Shown here: positions 44,709 through 53,950 of the stretch, piece by piece
How the letters are laid out: each line of letters begins with the position of its first letter
Numbering within the stretch: position 1 is the stretch's first letter
Assembly (NCBI GenBank): GCA_963838495.1
Contig: CAWIRC010000002.1
Span: forward strand, 124,001-188,000
Reading direction: 5' to 3'
DNA length: 64,000 nucleotides
Source of the DNA: JBEKIK01 sp963838495
GTDB lineage: Bacteria > Planctomycetota > Planctomycetia > Pirellulales > Thermoguttaceae
Notes under the pieces: generated by a model
Database searches by the model: none
What the model was told of the DNA's origin: nothing
The model's input: only the letters and a program-made list of their open reading frames with translations
Translations under genes and position numbers: made by a program

Positions 44709-45662
44709 ATGCGGATCGTCGTCCTCGACGGATACACCACCAATCCCGGCGACTTGAGCTGGGCCGAACTGGAAAAACTGGGCGATTGCATGATTTACGA
44801 TCGCACGCCGGCCGGCCAGGTCGTCGCCCGCGCCGCCGGCGCGCAAATCGCGCTGACCAACAAAACTCTCCTCATGCGGGAAACATTGGATCAACTCCCA
44901 GAATTAAAATATATCGGAGTCTTGGCCACCGGCTACAACGTCGTCGATCTGGAGGCGGCCGCCCGGCGAAACATCCTCGTCACAAACGTCCCCAGTTACG
45001 CCACCATGTCGGTCGTGCAGGCGGCCTTCGCCCATCTCTTGAACCTGGCGATGCACACGGCCGATCACGCACGGGAAGTCGCGGCCGGCCGATGGTCGCG
45101 CTCGACCGATTTCTGCTATTGGGACTTTCCCCTTGTCGAACTGGACTCTCTTAAGCTGGGAATAATCGGCCTCGGCCAGATCGGCAGGGCAATGGCTCAA
45201 GCCGCCCTGGGCTTTGGCATGAAAGTCATGGCTTTCGATCCCTTCCCGCCGCAAAATCCGCCCCCGGGCGTGCTAATGGCCGATTTGGATGCGATTTTTC
45301 AGTCAAGCGACGCCATAAGCCTGCATTGCCCGCTTACCGATTCCAACCGGCGCCTGGTCAACGCGGAAAGATTGTCGCAAATGAAGCCCACGGCCTTTCT
45401 CATCAACACCAGCCGCGGACCGCTGGTGGACGAACAGGCCCTGGCCGACGCGCTGAACGCCGGGCGCATAGCCGGGGCGGGTTTGGACGTGCTTTCGATC
45501 GAGCCGCCCCCGCCTGATCACCCCCTGCTTACGGCAAAAAACTGCTTCATTACTCCCCACAACGCCTGGGCCACAAAAGCCGCCCGTCGGCGACTGCTCG
45601 ACGAAGTACTCGAAAACGTCCGCGCATTTCTGGCCGACAAAAAACGCAACGCGGTCAACTAG
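44709..45662 (+). CDS. D-2-hydroxyacid dehydrogenase
   Basis: 317 residues from ATG 44709, with AGGAG upstream (an ATG-less extension to 44655 is disregarded). NAD motif GLGQIGRAM (about 156-164), catalytic Arg in INTSRGPLVDE, Glu in LDVLSIEPP and His in TPHNAWAT. Reduces a 2-keto acid or oxidises a D-2-hydroxy acid such as glycerate/hydroxypyruvate; the hydroxypyruvate reductase type is the closest in feel. It stands alone. Confidence 0.92.
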   Translation: MRIVVLDGYTTNPGDLSWAELEKLGDCMIYDRTPAGQVVARAAGAQIALTNKTLLMRETLDQLPELKYIGVLATGYNVVDLEAAARRNILVTNVPSYATMSVVQAAFAHLLNLAMHTADHAREVAAGRWSRSTDFCYWDFPLVELDSLKLGIIGLGQIGRAMAQAALGFGMKVMAFDPFPPQNPPPGVLMADLDAIFQSSDAISLHCPLTDSNRRLVNAERLSQMKPTAFLINTSRGPLVDEQALADALNAGRIAGAGLDVLSIEPPPPDHPLLTAKNCFITPHNAWATKAARRRLLDEVLENVRAFLADKKRNAVN

Positions 45663-45742
45663 TCGGCAAGATGGTTTCGGCGGTATTGTCAGACAATGCA
45701 AATCACAAAATCCTAGTTTCGATTGATTTGCCGACGATTGCG

Positions 45743-45976
45743 CTACGTTTTACCACTAGTTGCCATAAGTATCTGTTTTGCAGCTTCAGGCAGTTCAATA
45801 GGTACAAACATGGAAGCAGGATAAATATAACCGTCCGTTTCGGAGCGGTCTTCATCTATCACGCGGAGCATGTCGTGTTTTTCAGCATTAGTATCCGGAA
45901 GAGTGCGGTAGACTTTTCCTAATACAAGGCTTGCTTCGTTGTTTTCGTTATTTATACAGATTACAAAGTCGCTCAT
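45743..45976 (-). CDS. Small conserved hypothetical protein
   Basis: 77 residues, with the pattern VICINNENNEASLVLGKVYR and a later DGYIYPASMFVPIELPEAA. I have seen this type as a small stand-alone protein of unknown function. Its start overlaps the stop of the upstream small gene by 4 bases. Confidence 0.7.
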   Translation of the reverse strand: MSDFVICINNENNEASLVLGKVYRTLPDTNAEKHDMLRVIDEDRSETDGYIYPASMFVPIELPEAAKQILMATSGKT

Positions 45977-46209
45977 TGCATGACCTTTTTTATTTTGAAA
46001 TCGTGACGACCTATCCCGTGGGCTTCATACCAGTGGATTTCGGCGTCACATATTGTGGCATCGGCAAGCCGCACGGTTGCTACACCTTTTAATTTCCGCC
46101 ATCGGCCCTTGCCGTATGTTCGCTCCAGATGGCGTCGAATATATACGCCTCGACCCTCAGCAATGGTTTCAATCTCCCGGATTTCGCTGAGAATTTCAAA
46201 CTTTGGCAT
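45973..46209 (-). CDS. Small conserved hypothetical protein, first gene of a pair
   Basis: 78 residues. EILSEIREIETIAEGRGVYI, then KGRWRKLKGVATVRLADA and HWYEAHGIGRHDFKIKK. Basic with a probable beta fold. Coupled by a 4-base overlap to the next gene (45743-45976). Function unknown; such pairs recur on small mobile or stress loci, which is only an impression. Confidence 0.7.
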   Translation of the reverse strand: MPKFEILSEIREIETIAEGRGVYIRRHLERTYGKGRWRKLKGVATVRLADATICDAEIHWYEAHGIGRHDFKIKKVMQ

Positions 46210-46308
46210 CTATAATTATTCCAAGCCTATGCGTCGATAATATTCTTTATATTATACCCGATTTGGCCTCGATGTTCCATCTCTGCGATTGGAAAATTTT
46301 TGAATAAA

Positions 46309-46431
46309 TCAGCCGCCATGACCGCCCTCGCGTTTTGAAAGCTCCTCCATCATGTGATTAATCGTTCTATCATGTTCTTCCATTTGCTCTTTGTGCCATT
46401 TCCGGTAAGCGGCCCGCAAGGGATCTGGCAT
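46309..46431 (-). CDS. Possible 40-residue protein, doubtful
   Basis: MPDPLRAAYRKWHKEQ continuing to a Gly-rich end. It is hydrophilic and helix-forming, but starts directly after a terminator hairpin with no ribosome binding site. It could be a real small protein or chance. Confidence 0.22.
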   Translation of the reverse strand: MPDPLRAAYRKWHKEQMEEHDRTINHMMEELSKREGGHGG

Positions 46432-46466
46432 AAAAAAAGAAGCCCGCCGTGCATTCACGGCGGGCT
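46432..46466 (-). terminator. Rho-independent terminator of the surface-protein gene
   Basis: On the minus strand AGCCCGCCGTG-AATG-CACGGCGGGCT followed by TCTTTTTTT, 90 bases after the stop at 46555. Confidence 0.85.
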
Positions 46467-46489
46467 AAATATCGTAAACTGGCACGAGC

Positions 46490-46540
46490 CCCCTGTCCCC
46501 CGTCCGCTGTCCGCTGTCCGCTGTCCCCTGTCCGCCGCCC
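46490..46540. repeat. CCGCTGT heptad tract
   Basis: Exact 7-base step through CTGTCCC, CCGTCCG, CTGTCCG, CTGTCCG, CTGTCCC, CTGTCCG. It lies between the stop of the surface-protein gene and its terminator. Confidence 0.85.
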
Positions 46541-46554
46541 ACTTCCACCGATCC

Positions 46555-49500
46555 CTATTTCCCCGCGGGAACAGGCGCAGGAGTTGGAATGTGTTCCGGC
46601 GCCGAGGTGGAAACGGTTTCCGCCGCGCCGCCGCCGTCGTGATACACGCCCACGGTATCCACCCCGCTGCCTGTAAAATCGCCGGCAAAGGGCTTATCGC
46701 CCGGGCTGCCCAGGGCAAATACCTTGTCGTTGGCGTCGAGCACGTGGTTATTATTGGTGTCGAGATAGAATGTGCCGTTGCGATACACACCGAGTTTCGT
46801 GATCCCGTCGCCGGTCCAGTCGCCGACTACGGGAATATCGCCCGGTTGGCCAAATTCGACGACCAGGTCGCCCGGTCCCCACCGCCCGTCGCCGTCCATG
46901 TCCAGGAACCAGGTGCCGTTGCGGAAGATGCCGATGGTGTAAACGCCGTCTCCGTTCCAGTCGCCGACTACGGCTATGTCGTCTTCGGTGCCGAAGCGGA
47001 ATACGTGGTCGATCAGATCGGATCGCAAGCGGCCGGCCGACATGCACTTCATGGTCCGCCAGCCGATGGTTGCGTCCTCGGGTTCCGGCGGCATGTTTTT
47101 ATAACCGCTTTTAATCGGATTCTGCACGTCGGGCAACCCGGGTTCGGCTAGCAAGGCCCGGGGATCGCCGTACCAACTCGGTCCGAAGATCCCGATGTCG
47201 GCCTTGCCGTCGCCGTCCCAATCGCCGGTTACAGGCCGATCGCCCGGCTTGCCGAGTTTCGCCCACAGGTCGTTCTCGTCCCACGTGCCGTTTCCGTCAA
47301 GGTCCAGGAACCACAGGCCGTCGATGTACACGCCGATTTTGCTCACGCCGTCGCCGTTCCAGTCGCCGGTTACGGGCGTGGCCCCGCGCAGGCCGAAGCG
47401 GAACTGTTTCACCGGCACGCCGTTCGAGTCGGCGATGATCCAGATGCCGCCTTGATTCACGTCCGCGCCCCTCCAAGTCGTCGGGTCGAAGAGTTGCGTT
47501 TGACCGTCGGCGGCGAATTCGCCGTTTTGCAATTGTCGCGGCTGGCCGCCGTCTATGACGCTCAAATGCCAGGTATAACCCGGAGGCCCGCTCGATCCGC
47601 CGCCAAGCTGGGGCGGCATGATGATCGGCGGCAGCATGTAGTTTACCCCGTATCGCAACACGTCGGGTATAATGGGCATAGGCGGCGGCAACGGCGGAAT
47701 GACGGGCGGATTGGGGAATATCGGCGAGCCGTCCGGCGGCGTCTCGAGCTTCACCACGCTGAAGTTGTTCTCAACCGCCGCATCGCCCGAGTTCACCTCG
47801 ATCTTCACAATCGCCTCTCCCTGCTGATTCACGGCCAACGTGCTCAACAATTGCGCGTCCAGTACTGTGTAACGGTTCACCACCACTCCGCCCATGCTCC
47901 CCGCGGTATCCACCCCCGGCACATAACCGTCGGGTACATGTGCGATCACCGAATAATCCCCGGGCTGGAGCCCCGAGAATTCGTAATAACCGTTGGCGTC
48001 GGTCATGGTGGTAATAGGATTGCCATGCGCGTCCTGCATCGGATATCCGCTGCCGTCGCACAATTGCATTACGATGCCGGAAAGGCGGGTGTCGTCCGGC
48101 GTCAGCTTGCCGTCGCGAAGCGAAGGGATATCCGGCGTAGGATCGCCTTTTTTCACCTCGATGGCCGGCCCGTCCTGGAATACGTAACCCGATATCTTCG
48201 CCCCCATTAGTTCGGAAAAATCGTAATGCACGCCGTTCACGCCCGGCCCCAGCGCGGCGTCGATGATCCGGTCCACGCCGTCCAGGCTGCCACCCGCCGA
48301 ACCCACGTAATCGGCGCCTTCGTAGTATCCGTCCGGCTGCTCTTCTTCCGTGCCGTACGTGCCCGGTGTGAGGCCCGTGAAAAAGTATTCGCCGTTCTGA
48401 TCGGTTTGCGTGACGGCGATGTGGATTTTCGACTGATCGATCAAATAAATGGTCACGCCCGCCAAAAGCGGCTCGCCCTGGTCGTACTGGCCGTTGTTGT
48501 CGGCGTTAACAAAGACTTTTCCGCTTATGGTGGCGGGCAGAATCTCGCCGAAGTCGTAATCTTTCCCGCTCACCCCGCTCGCCAGCGTGATGGTATTCAT
48601 CAAGTCGGGATTTTGCACGGTCCCGCCCACCGAACCCACGTTGGCCGCGCCCTCCAGGTATCCGGCCGGCTGCGTCTCTGACAGGCCGTAAGTGCCGGGC
48701 ATCAAATTCTCGAACTTGTAATATCCGTTGTCGTCGGTCACCGCCGTCTTGCCGGTTGAATTGCCTTCCGCGTCCAAAAGCGTGACCGTCACGCCGCTGA
48801 TCCCGGTCTCGTTGGTATCGAAGGAGCCGTTATTGTCGGCGTCGTAGTACACGTAGCCGCTGACCGATGCCGGGCGAGTCTCGCCGAAATTGTTGTTTAT
48901 GCTGTTGTCGCCGCCCTCCAGACTGATTGTGCTCAGCACGTCCGCATTGGTCAACACGCCGTCGGTCACTCCACCCACCGTGCCCGGCGAGGAACCCACG
49001 CTCAAATACCCGTCGGGCTGGGTTTCCACGATGCGATAAGTGTCGGGCAGCACGCCGTCGATTGTATAATGCCCGTTGGAATCGGTGACCGCCGTCTTGC
49101 CCGTCGATACGTAATCGCCATTCACCGATCTTAGAAGCGTCAAGTTCACACCGCCGATGCCCGGCTCGCCCGTCTCGAACTGATTGTTCAGATTGAGATC
49201 CTCGTACACGTTGCCCGAGATGGTGATCGGCAAGGGCGTTTGCTGAATTGGCATGCCCGTTCCCGCCGTGAAAACCGTTTCGTCGTCGGTCGAAGGCGGT
49301 ATGTAATTATCCGGAGGCAAATTCAAATTATAAGGCGACAATTGGGCGTCGAATGCATCCAAAAAAGTGCCCGTACCCGTGGCCGGGTTATAATGTGATG
49401 CATAAAACGTGGGCGTGAAAAACGAACCCTCGAATTCTGCCCCCTCGGCCGTCGGCGTGGCGATGCCTTCCTGTCCCATCTCGTCCACGTCCACCCCGAT

Positions 49501-49988
49501 CACCAATCTTCCCCCGGCATGGAAGTCGTCGCTAGTGAATGTGATCGTCATCAAAGTGCCGCCGTTTTGTACCGATATTACCGGGTCATTGACAATTCCC
49601 GTCTTTTCCTCGATTGTCGGAGCGGCCCAATTAAATACGCCTTTACCGCCCTCGGCCGTGTGAAAGAAACATTCGCCCTCGGATATCTGGCCGTCGCTAT
49701 TCTTGTCTGTATTGATGACCACTTGTTTTAAATATGTGCCCGGAGCGCCCCGTCCCACGAGATATAAATCAGATTGGCTGATGCGTCGATCCCGCTGTGT
49801 GGTTCATAATACACCGCCCCAACATGGATGGGAGCAACGCTGACCGACAGCAGTTGCCGCGGTTCCATCTGCTCGATCCGGCACTTGTGCCAGCGACCGG
49901 AACTCATCTTCCGTTTCGAGGACCGGCCGGACTTGGGATTATACAAGCGTCTAATTGCATTGCTTAACAAGCTCACGACAGCCTCCAT
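46555..49988 (-). CDS. Large surface protein: LEPR-xLL-type N-terminus, SdrD B-like repeats, FG-GAP-like repeats (one frameshift near 49760-49775)
   Basis: About 1143 residues after frame correction. The N-terminus (from ATG 49988) contains RIEQMEPRQLLSVSV, the planctomycete motif found at the start of many exported giant proteins. The frame breaks at CTCGTGGGACGGGGC and continues as GAPGTYLKQVVINTDKN. Then come four SdrD B-like/prealbumin-like beta domains (each starting SGxVYxD and holding TDxNGxYxFxGLxPGTY), and about five FG-GAP/VCBS-like units (VTGDWNGDGxxxIGVY...GTWFLDxDGDG) that should bind calcium. Likely cell-surface or matrix protein. A terminator follows at 46432-46466. Confidence 0.85.
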
Positions 49989-50082
49989 GCTCGATATAAT
50001 TTCCGTTGGGACGGCATTTTATTTTCCGCCACAACAATGTCCTCTTTTATTTATCCGTTGGCTTGGCAGTTTTTATTAATCC

Positions 50083-50111
50083 GTTGGGACGGCAGTTGAA
50101 CTGCCGTCCCT
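50083..50111. repeat. GGGACGGCAG palindrome
   Basis: GTTGGGACGGCAGTT / AACTGCCGTCCC; two truncated left halves (CCGTTGGGACGGCA at 50003 and CCGTTGGCTTGGCAG at 50056) precede it. Related to 3133 and 11272. It lies in the gap between the surface protein and the WD40 gene. Confidence 0.75.
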
Positions 50112-50122
50112 ATAAGGTTCCA

Positions 50123-51142
50123 TTATCGTTGCGTAATTCCCTCGCGCTCGCTCGTTATCTTCCACACGCGAACCGTGGTGTCGAAACTGCCGGATATCAA
50201 CGTTCCGGCCTGCGCATCGTAAGCCAAAGCGGTCACGGTGCCGGTGTGACCGAGCAACTGGTTCTCCTCGGTCTTAATGGAAAGGTTCCAAATACGGATG
50301 GCGTTCTCGGTGTCTCCGGCAGCCAAACGTTTTTCCCCGCAAAATTCAAGGGCCCTGATTTTCCCCGGTTGCTGCGGCAACGTAGCCAGAATTTTGCCGC
50401 TGGCCGGATCGAATATCTTCACGGCCCGATCATCGCCCCCGGCGGCCAACTGCCGCCCGCCGGGCGAATAGGCCAGGGCCGAAATCCGCCGCCTGGAGGC
50501 CTGGATCTCGGCCGTCGTCGATCCGCTCGATATGTTCCACACCCGGATCGTGCCCGCACGACCCGCCGCCGCTATTTGCGTCCCGTCCGGCGAAAACGCC
50601 AACGTCAACAGATCGCTCCCCGGACCGTCCAACTCGCTGGGCAGCCGCCCGTCTGTCGTGTATATCCGCACCTTGTCGTCAAATCCGGCCGAGGCCAACA
50701 ACTTCCCGTCCGGACTGTAGGCCAATGCACGAATGGCCTGGGGTTGCTCGGGCAATTCGGCCGGCTGTTGTCCAGCCGCCGTAAGATCCCAAATCCGAAT
50801 CCGCCGGTCATTGCCCCCGGTTGCCACGGCCTTGCCGTCCGGGCGGAAGACCACCGCCTTGATCCAGTCGGTGTGTCCCGCGAGCCTGTAAAGCAACTTG
50901 CCGTCGTCAAGGTTCCAGATCCGCAATATATGATCGTCGCCCACGGTGGCCAGCATTTTTCCCGTGCCGTCGATGGCCACCCCGGAGACGACCGGAATTT
51001 TTTCCACGCTGGGGCTCTTGTTCAGTTCGATGACGCGAACCGCAACCTGCCCGGCCGCCTGATCGGCCCCCAGTGAAATCCCCACGTAAATGCTAAGGGC
51101 TATAATAGCCGCAATTGTCGCCAAAATTCGCCATTTTGTCAT
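50123..51142 (-). CDS. Exported WD40-repeat protein (seven blades)
   Basis: 339 residues from ATG 51142 (a start at 51157 is possible; GGGTGA precedes the inner one). N-terminal hydrophobic signal or anchor (about 5-25), then seven WD40 repeats, each with the SPDGKxLASxG and IRIWNL pattern, making a complete beta-propeller. Likely a protein-interaction platform outside the cytoplasm. The gene upstream is the surface protein; no functional link is visible. Confidence 0.85.
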   Translation of the reverse strand: MTKWRILATIAAIIALSIYVGISLGADQAAGQVAVRVIELNKSPSVEKIPVVSGVAIDGTGKMLATVGDDHILRIWNLDDGKLLYRLAGHTDWIKAVVFRPDGKAVATGGNDRRIRIWDLTAAGQQPAELPEQPQAIRALAYSPDGKLLASAGFDDKVRIYTTDGRLPSELDGPGSDLLTLAFSPDGTQIAAAGRAGTIRVWNISSGSTTAEIQASRRRISALAYSPGGRQLAAGGDDRAVKIFDPASGKILATLPQQPGKIRALEFCGEKRLAAGDTENAIRIWNLSIKTEENQLLGHTGTVTALAYDAQAGTLISGSFDTTVRVWKITSEREGITQR

Positions 51143-51321
51143 TTTGGTCACCCACATTCAGATATTTGATGATTTATGCGCAAGAGGCGAGTCTAATACA
51201 CTGCATAGCGTCATCTGTCTATATCGACATCAGGCCAACTTGACGTGTGGGAACTTTTTTTCCAGAGAAATAGACTGTGCAAGATGGGTAGCCTGGATAG
51301 CCAGGGGGCTTTGTGATCGCC

Positions 51322-52880
51322 CTAAGAACCCAATATTCTTTCCGCCGCAAGTTCGCCGCCGTGGATGCAGTCGGGGATGCCCACGCCGTGATAGGCGTTG
51401 CCGGCCAGTTGAAGATGCGGGAGTAAACTCGCACGCGATTCAATCCGGGCGACTAGATCTTTGTGCCCCACGTGATACTGCGGCATAGTGCCGGGCCAGT
51501 GGGCGATGTTGACAAATACCGGATCGCCCTGGATGTGCAGCAGTTTTTCCGTGTGCTCGCGGACCAGCGGCAATAGTTGCCCGTCCTGCATATCGGCCAT
51601 CTCCGGATGCCTGGCCCCGCCCACGAAAACCCGCAGCAAGGTCTTGCTTTCCTCCGCGCGATGGGCATATTTCCGGCTGCTGAAACTGATGGCCAAAATA
51701 GGGCTCCGCTCGATAGCCGGCACCACCGCGCCCATCCCGTCCAAAGGATGCCCAACCTGCCGCACGTCGTAGCCCAGCGATACGATGGCCGTGCCTTGAT
51801 GCGTAATCTCGCCCAGCTCTCCGGCCAGTTCGGCGTCGATCGCCCTCAGCAGTTTGGCCGCCATCCACGATGGCGTGGCGATGATCAGGGCGTCAAATTC
51901 ATCATATGTCCCCTCTCCCTCTGGGAGAGGGCTAGGGTGAGGGCAAAAAGTCCCCTCTCCGGGCACCGACCGAAGGTTGGTCGGGAGAGGGCTAGGGTGA
52001 GGGCAAAAAGTCCCCTCTCCGGGCACCGACCGAAGGTTGGTCGGGAGAGGGCCAGGGTGAGGGCTTGTTGTCCATACTCGCCATTTGTTCTCGGCCCTTT
52101 CCACTCGTTCCACCGCCGCATTTAACCGCACGGCTTCATCCGGCAGGCGCGCGGCAATCGCATCGACAAGGCTTTGCAGTCCGTCGCGTAAAGTTACGAA
52201 CATGCTGTAGCGCGCGCCGCTTTCGGAGACGGCATGCCGAGCGATTTTTCTTTGACGGCGCATCGCCCGGATCAGGCTGCCGTAATTCGCTTCCATCTCG
52301 CGGAAGCGGGGCAGGGTGGCCAAAACGCTGAGTTTTTCCATGTCCGCGGCGTAAACCGCGCTCACAAGCGGCTCAACCAGCCGTTCAAAAACCTCGCGCC
52401 CAAGCGCCGCCGGACAAAATCGGCCATGCTTTCGTCGCTAGGATCATTTCGCGAGGGTATGAAATACTCCATTGCCGTGCGCAGTTTTCCCAGCGGGCTT
52501 AAAAGCGGAGTGACCGCCAGCGGCCACATCCGCGTGGGGGCCATCATCAGAAAACCCTCCGGCAGGCGATACAACCGCCCGCGGTGGACCACGAACGTCC
52601 GCCGGTATGCCGAATTGGTTTGCACCAATTGCTCGCCCAGGCCCAAACGTCGGCAAAGATTTACGCCCCAGGGAATGGTCGTAATGAAGTTGTCCGAACT
52701 GCGTTCGACCTGAAACCCGTCCCGGTGCACCGTGGAAATCACCCCGCCCAAGCGACTCGCGGCCTCGAACAGCGTTATCTTGCAGGAAGGATCCAGTTCC
52801 ACCAGCCGATGCGCCGCCGCCAGGCCGGCTATGCCCCCGCCGATAACCGCGATGCGCCGGGATTGAGGTATATGGTTCAC
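51322..52880 (-). CDS. hemY: Protoporphyrinogen/coproporphyrinogen oxidase (one frameshift near 52400, three in-frame repeat copies)
   Basis: FAD-dependent oxidase of haem synthesis. About 519 residues; FAD motif VIGGGIAGLAAAHRL at the start, then RLGGVISTVHRDGFQVERSSDNF, and a C-terminal LAGNAYHGVGIPDCIHGG that closes the FAD site. The frame breaks after RRRLG and resumes as EVFERLVEPLVSAVYAADM. Between them and the C-terminal half, a 50-residue insertion consists of three REP-like copies: PHPGPLPTNLRSVPGEG twice (20-residue tandem) and PHPSPLPEGEG. Activity depends on whether this loop is tolerated. Confidence 0.88.
51907..51941 (+). repeat. REP-like palindrome, copy 7, in frame in hemY
   Basis: Short-loop form TCCCCTCTCC-CTCT-GGGAGAGGG-CTAGGGTGAGGG, read on the minus strand as PHPSPLPEGEG. 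Confidence 0.88.
51949..52001 (+). repeat. REP-like palindrome, copy 8 (long loop), in frame in hemY
   Basis: Carries the folded GGGCACCGACCGAAGGTTGG insert. With copy 9 it forms a near-perfect 60-base tandem repeat that equals 20 codons. Confidence 0.88.
52009..52061 (+). repeat. REP-like palindrome, copy 9 (long loop), in frame in hemY
   Basis: Differs from copy 8 at one base (CCAGGGTG in place of CTAGGGTG). Confidence 0.88.
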
Positions 52881-52913
52881 GGTTTTCCGTTTACGGTTAT
52901 CAATTGTTTATAT

Positions 52914-52950
52914 TTAGCCCCCGGTGTGTTCACCGGGGGCTAAATAAAAT
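52914..52950. terminator. AGCCCCCGG hairpin between the MBL gene and hemY
   Basis: TTTAGCCCCCGGTG / CACCGGGGGCTAAA, flanked by T-rich or A-rich sequence on both sides, so it may stop transcription from the MBL gene. It is related to the hairpins at 3054 and 14293. Confidence 0.65.
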
Positions 52951-52988
52951 ACATGGGGGACTAAATATCAATACCACGCCGCATTCAA

Positions 52989-53828
52989 TCAAATCCACAA
53001 ATGCAACCGCCCGTCGAACATATCCGGCAGCGCCTTTTCCACGTACATGCGGATTTGATGGGAATTATACCGGGTGCTGAAATGACTGGCGATGATCAAT
53101 TCGTTGCGGAACTTCTCTCTCCGCTCGATCAAATCGTCCAAATGAATATGCCCGAATTTATGAATCTTGTCCTTGCGATGCCGCTGGGCCACAAAGGTTA
53201 CTTCCATGATCAGGACCTCGGCCTCGAACATGGCCGGGCAGGCGTCCAGGCCGGCCGGGGCGCTGTCGCCCAAATAGGCCACCTTCGGGATGCGGATTTC
53301 CTGCGTCACCTCCGTGCCGGCATGGCGCAGGTCGCGGATGGCCTCGCCCGGCAGGCCCATGAATTCGGATTTCAGCTTCCGCCGCCGCTGCCAAACCACA
53401 AATCCCAGCGACGGCACCGCATGCACCGTGGCCGATACGGTCACCACCTGCTCCCGCGAAAGTTCGACCTCGTCGCCGGCCTTCATCGGCGCCAAAGTGC
53501 AGGGCAACCGTCCCCGGTCCAGGCGGCTCAACAGCCGCAAGATCCGCTCCATGGGCGCCACCGCGTGTTCCGGCAAATATATTACCGGCGGCTCCATCTT
53601 CATCATCCGCCGCCGCGCAACGTACACCGGCAAACTTATCAAATGGTCCATGTGCGTGTGCGACACAAACCAGGTGGGCGTCCCCATGAACGACCAGGGC
53701 TGAGCGCCCAGGTCAAAGCCGATCTTCAACTCCGGTATCCGCCAATAAGTCTGAACCGCGGCCCTGGAATAGCCCTCGATCGATATATCCTTGTGCGTGA
53801 GCGTTTTAACCGGCAGATTGTGAATCAT
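52989..53828 (-). CDS. MBL-fold hydrolase, tRNase Z-like
   Basis: 279 residues from ATG 53828. Metallo-beta-lactamase fold with SHTHMDHL (HxHxDH motif) at about 57-64, LGDSAPAGLD and EVTFVAQRHR in the middle, and KFGHIHLDDL and IASHFSTRY supplying further metal histidines. Similar to tRNase Z/ElaC phosphodiesterases; whether it matures tRNA 3' ends is open. It lies between scpA and hemY on the same strand. No clear ribosome binding site was seen. Confidence 0.82.
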   Translation of the reverse strand: MIHNLPVKTLTHKDISIEGYSRAAVQTYWRIPELKIGFDLGAQPWSFMGTPTWFVSHTHMDHLISLPVYVARRRMMKMEPPVIYLPEHAVAPMERILRLLSRLDRGRLPCTLAPMKAGDEVELSREQVVTVSATVHAVPSLGFVVWQRRRKLKSEFMGLPGEAIRDLRHAGTEVTQEIRIPKVAYLGDSAPAGLDACPAMFEAEVLIMEVTFVAQRHRKDKIHKFGHIHLDDLIERREKFRNELIIASHFSTRYNSHQIRMYVEKALPDMFDGRLHLWI

Positions 53829-53950
53829 GGGGAGGGGCTGGAAACCAGAGGGCAAGGCGAGAGTTCTGTCTTTCTTGTCTCTCTATATATTGTCATTTTA
53901 TTCCATTAGCCGTTATTTGCTACACCCCCTAGATCCTGGCCCGCTAGATC

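Larger units (their letters stand above)
46210..46554. other. 345-base intergenic region with terminator and heptad tract
   Basis: Holds the terminator 46432-46466, the CCGCTGT heptad tract 46490-46540 and a possible 40-residue minus-strand reading frame (46309-46431). Confidence 0.6.

Noticed and set aside
46354..47151. 265-residue plus-strand frame over the end of the surface-protein gene
   Set aside because: Antisense shadow of the FG-GAP-like repeats; no family features.
51885..52121. 78-residue minus-strand frame over the hemY repeats
   Set aside because: It is the alternative frame of the REP-like copies (ALTLALSRPTFG units), not an independent gene.
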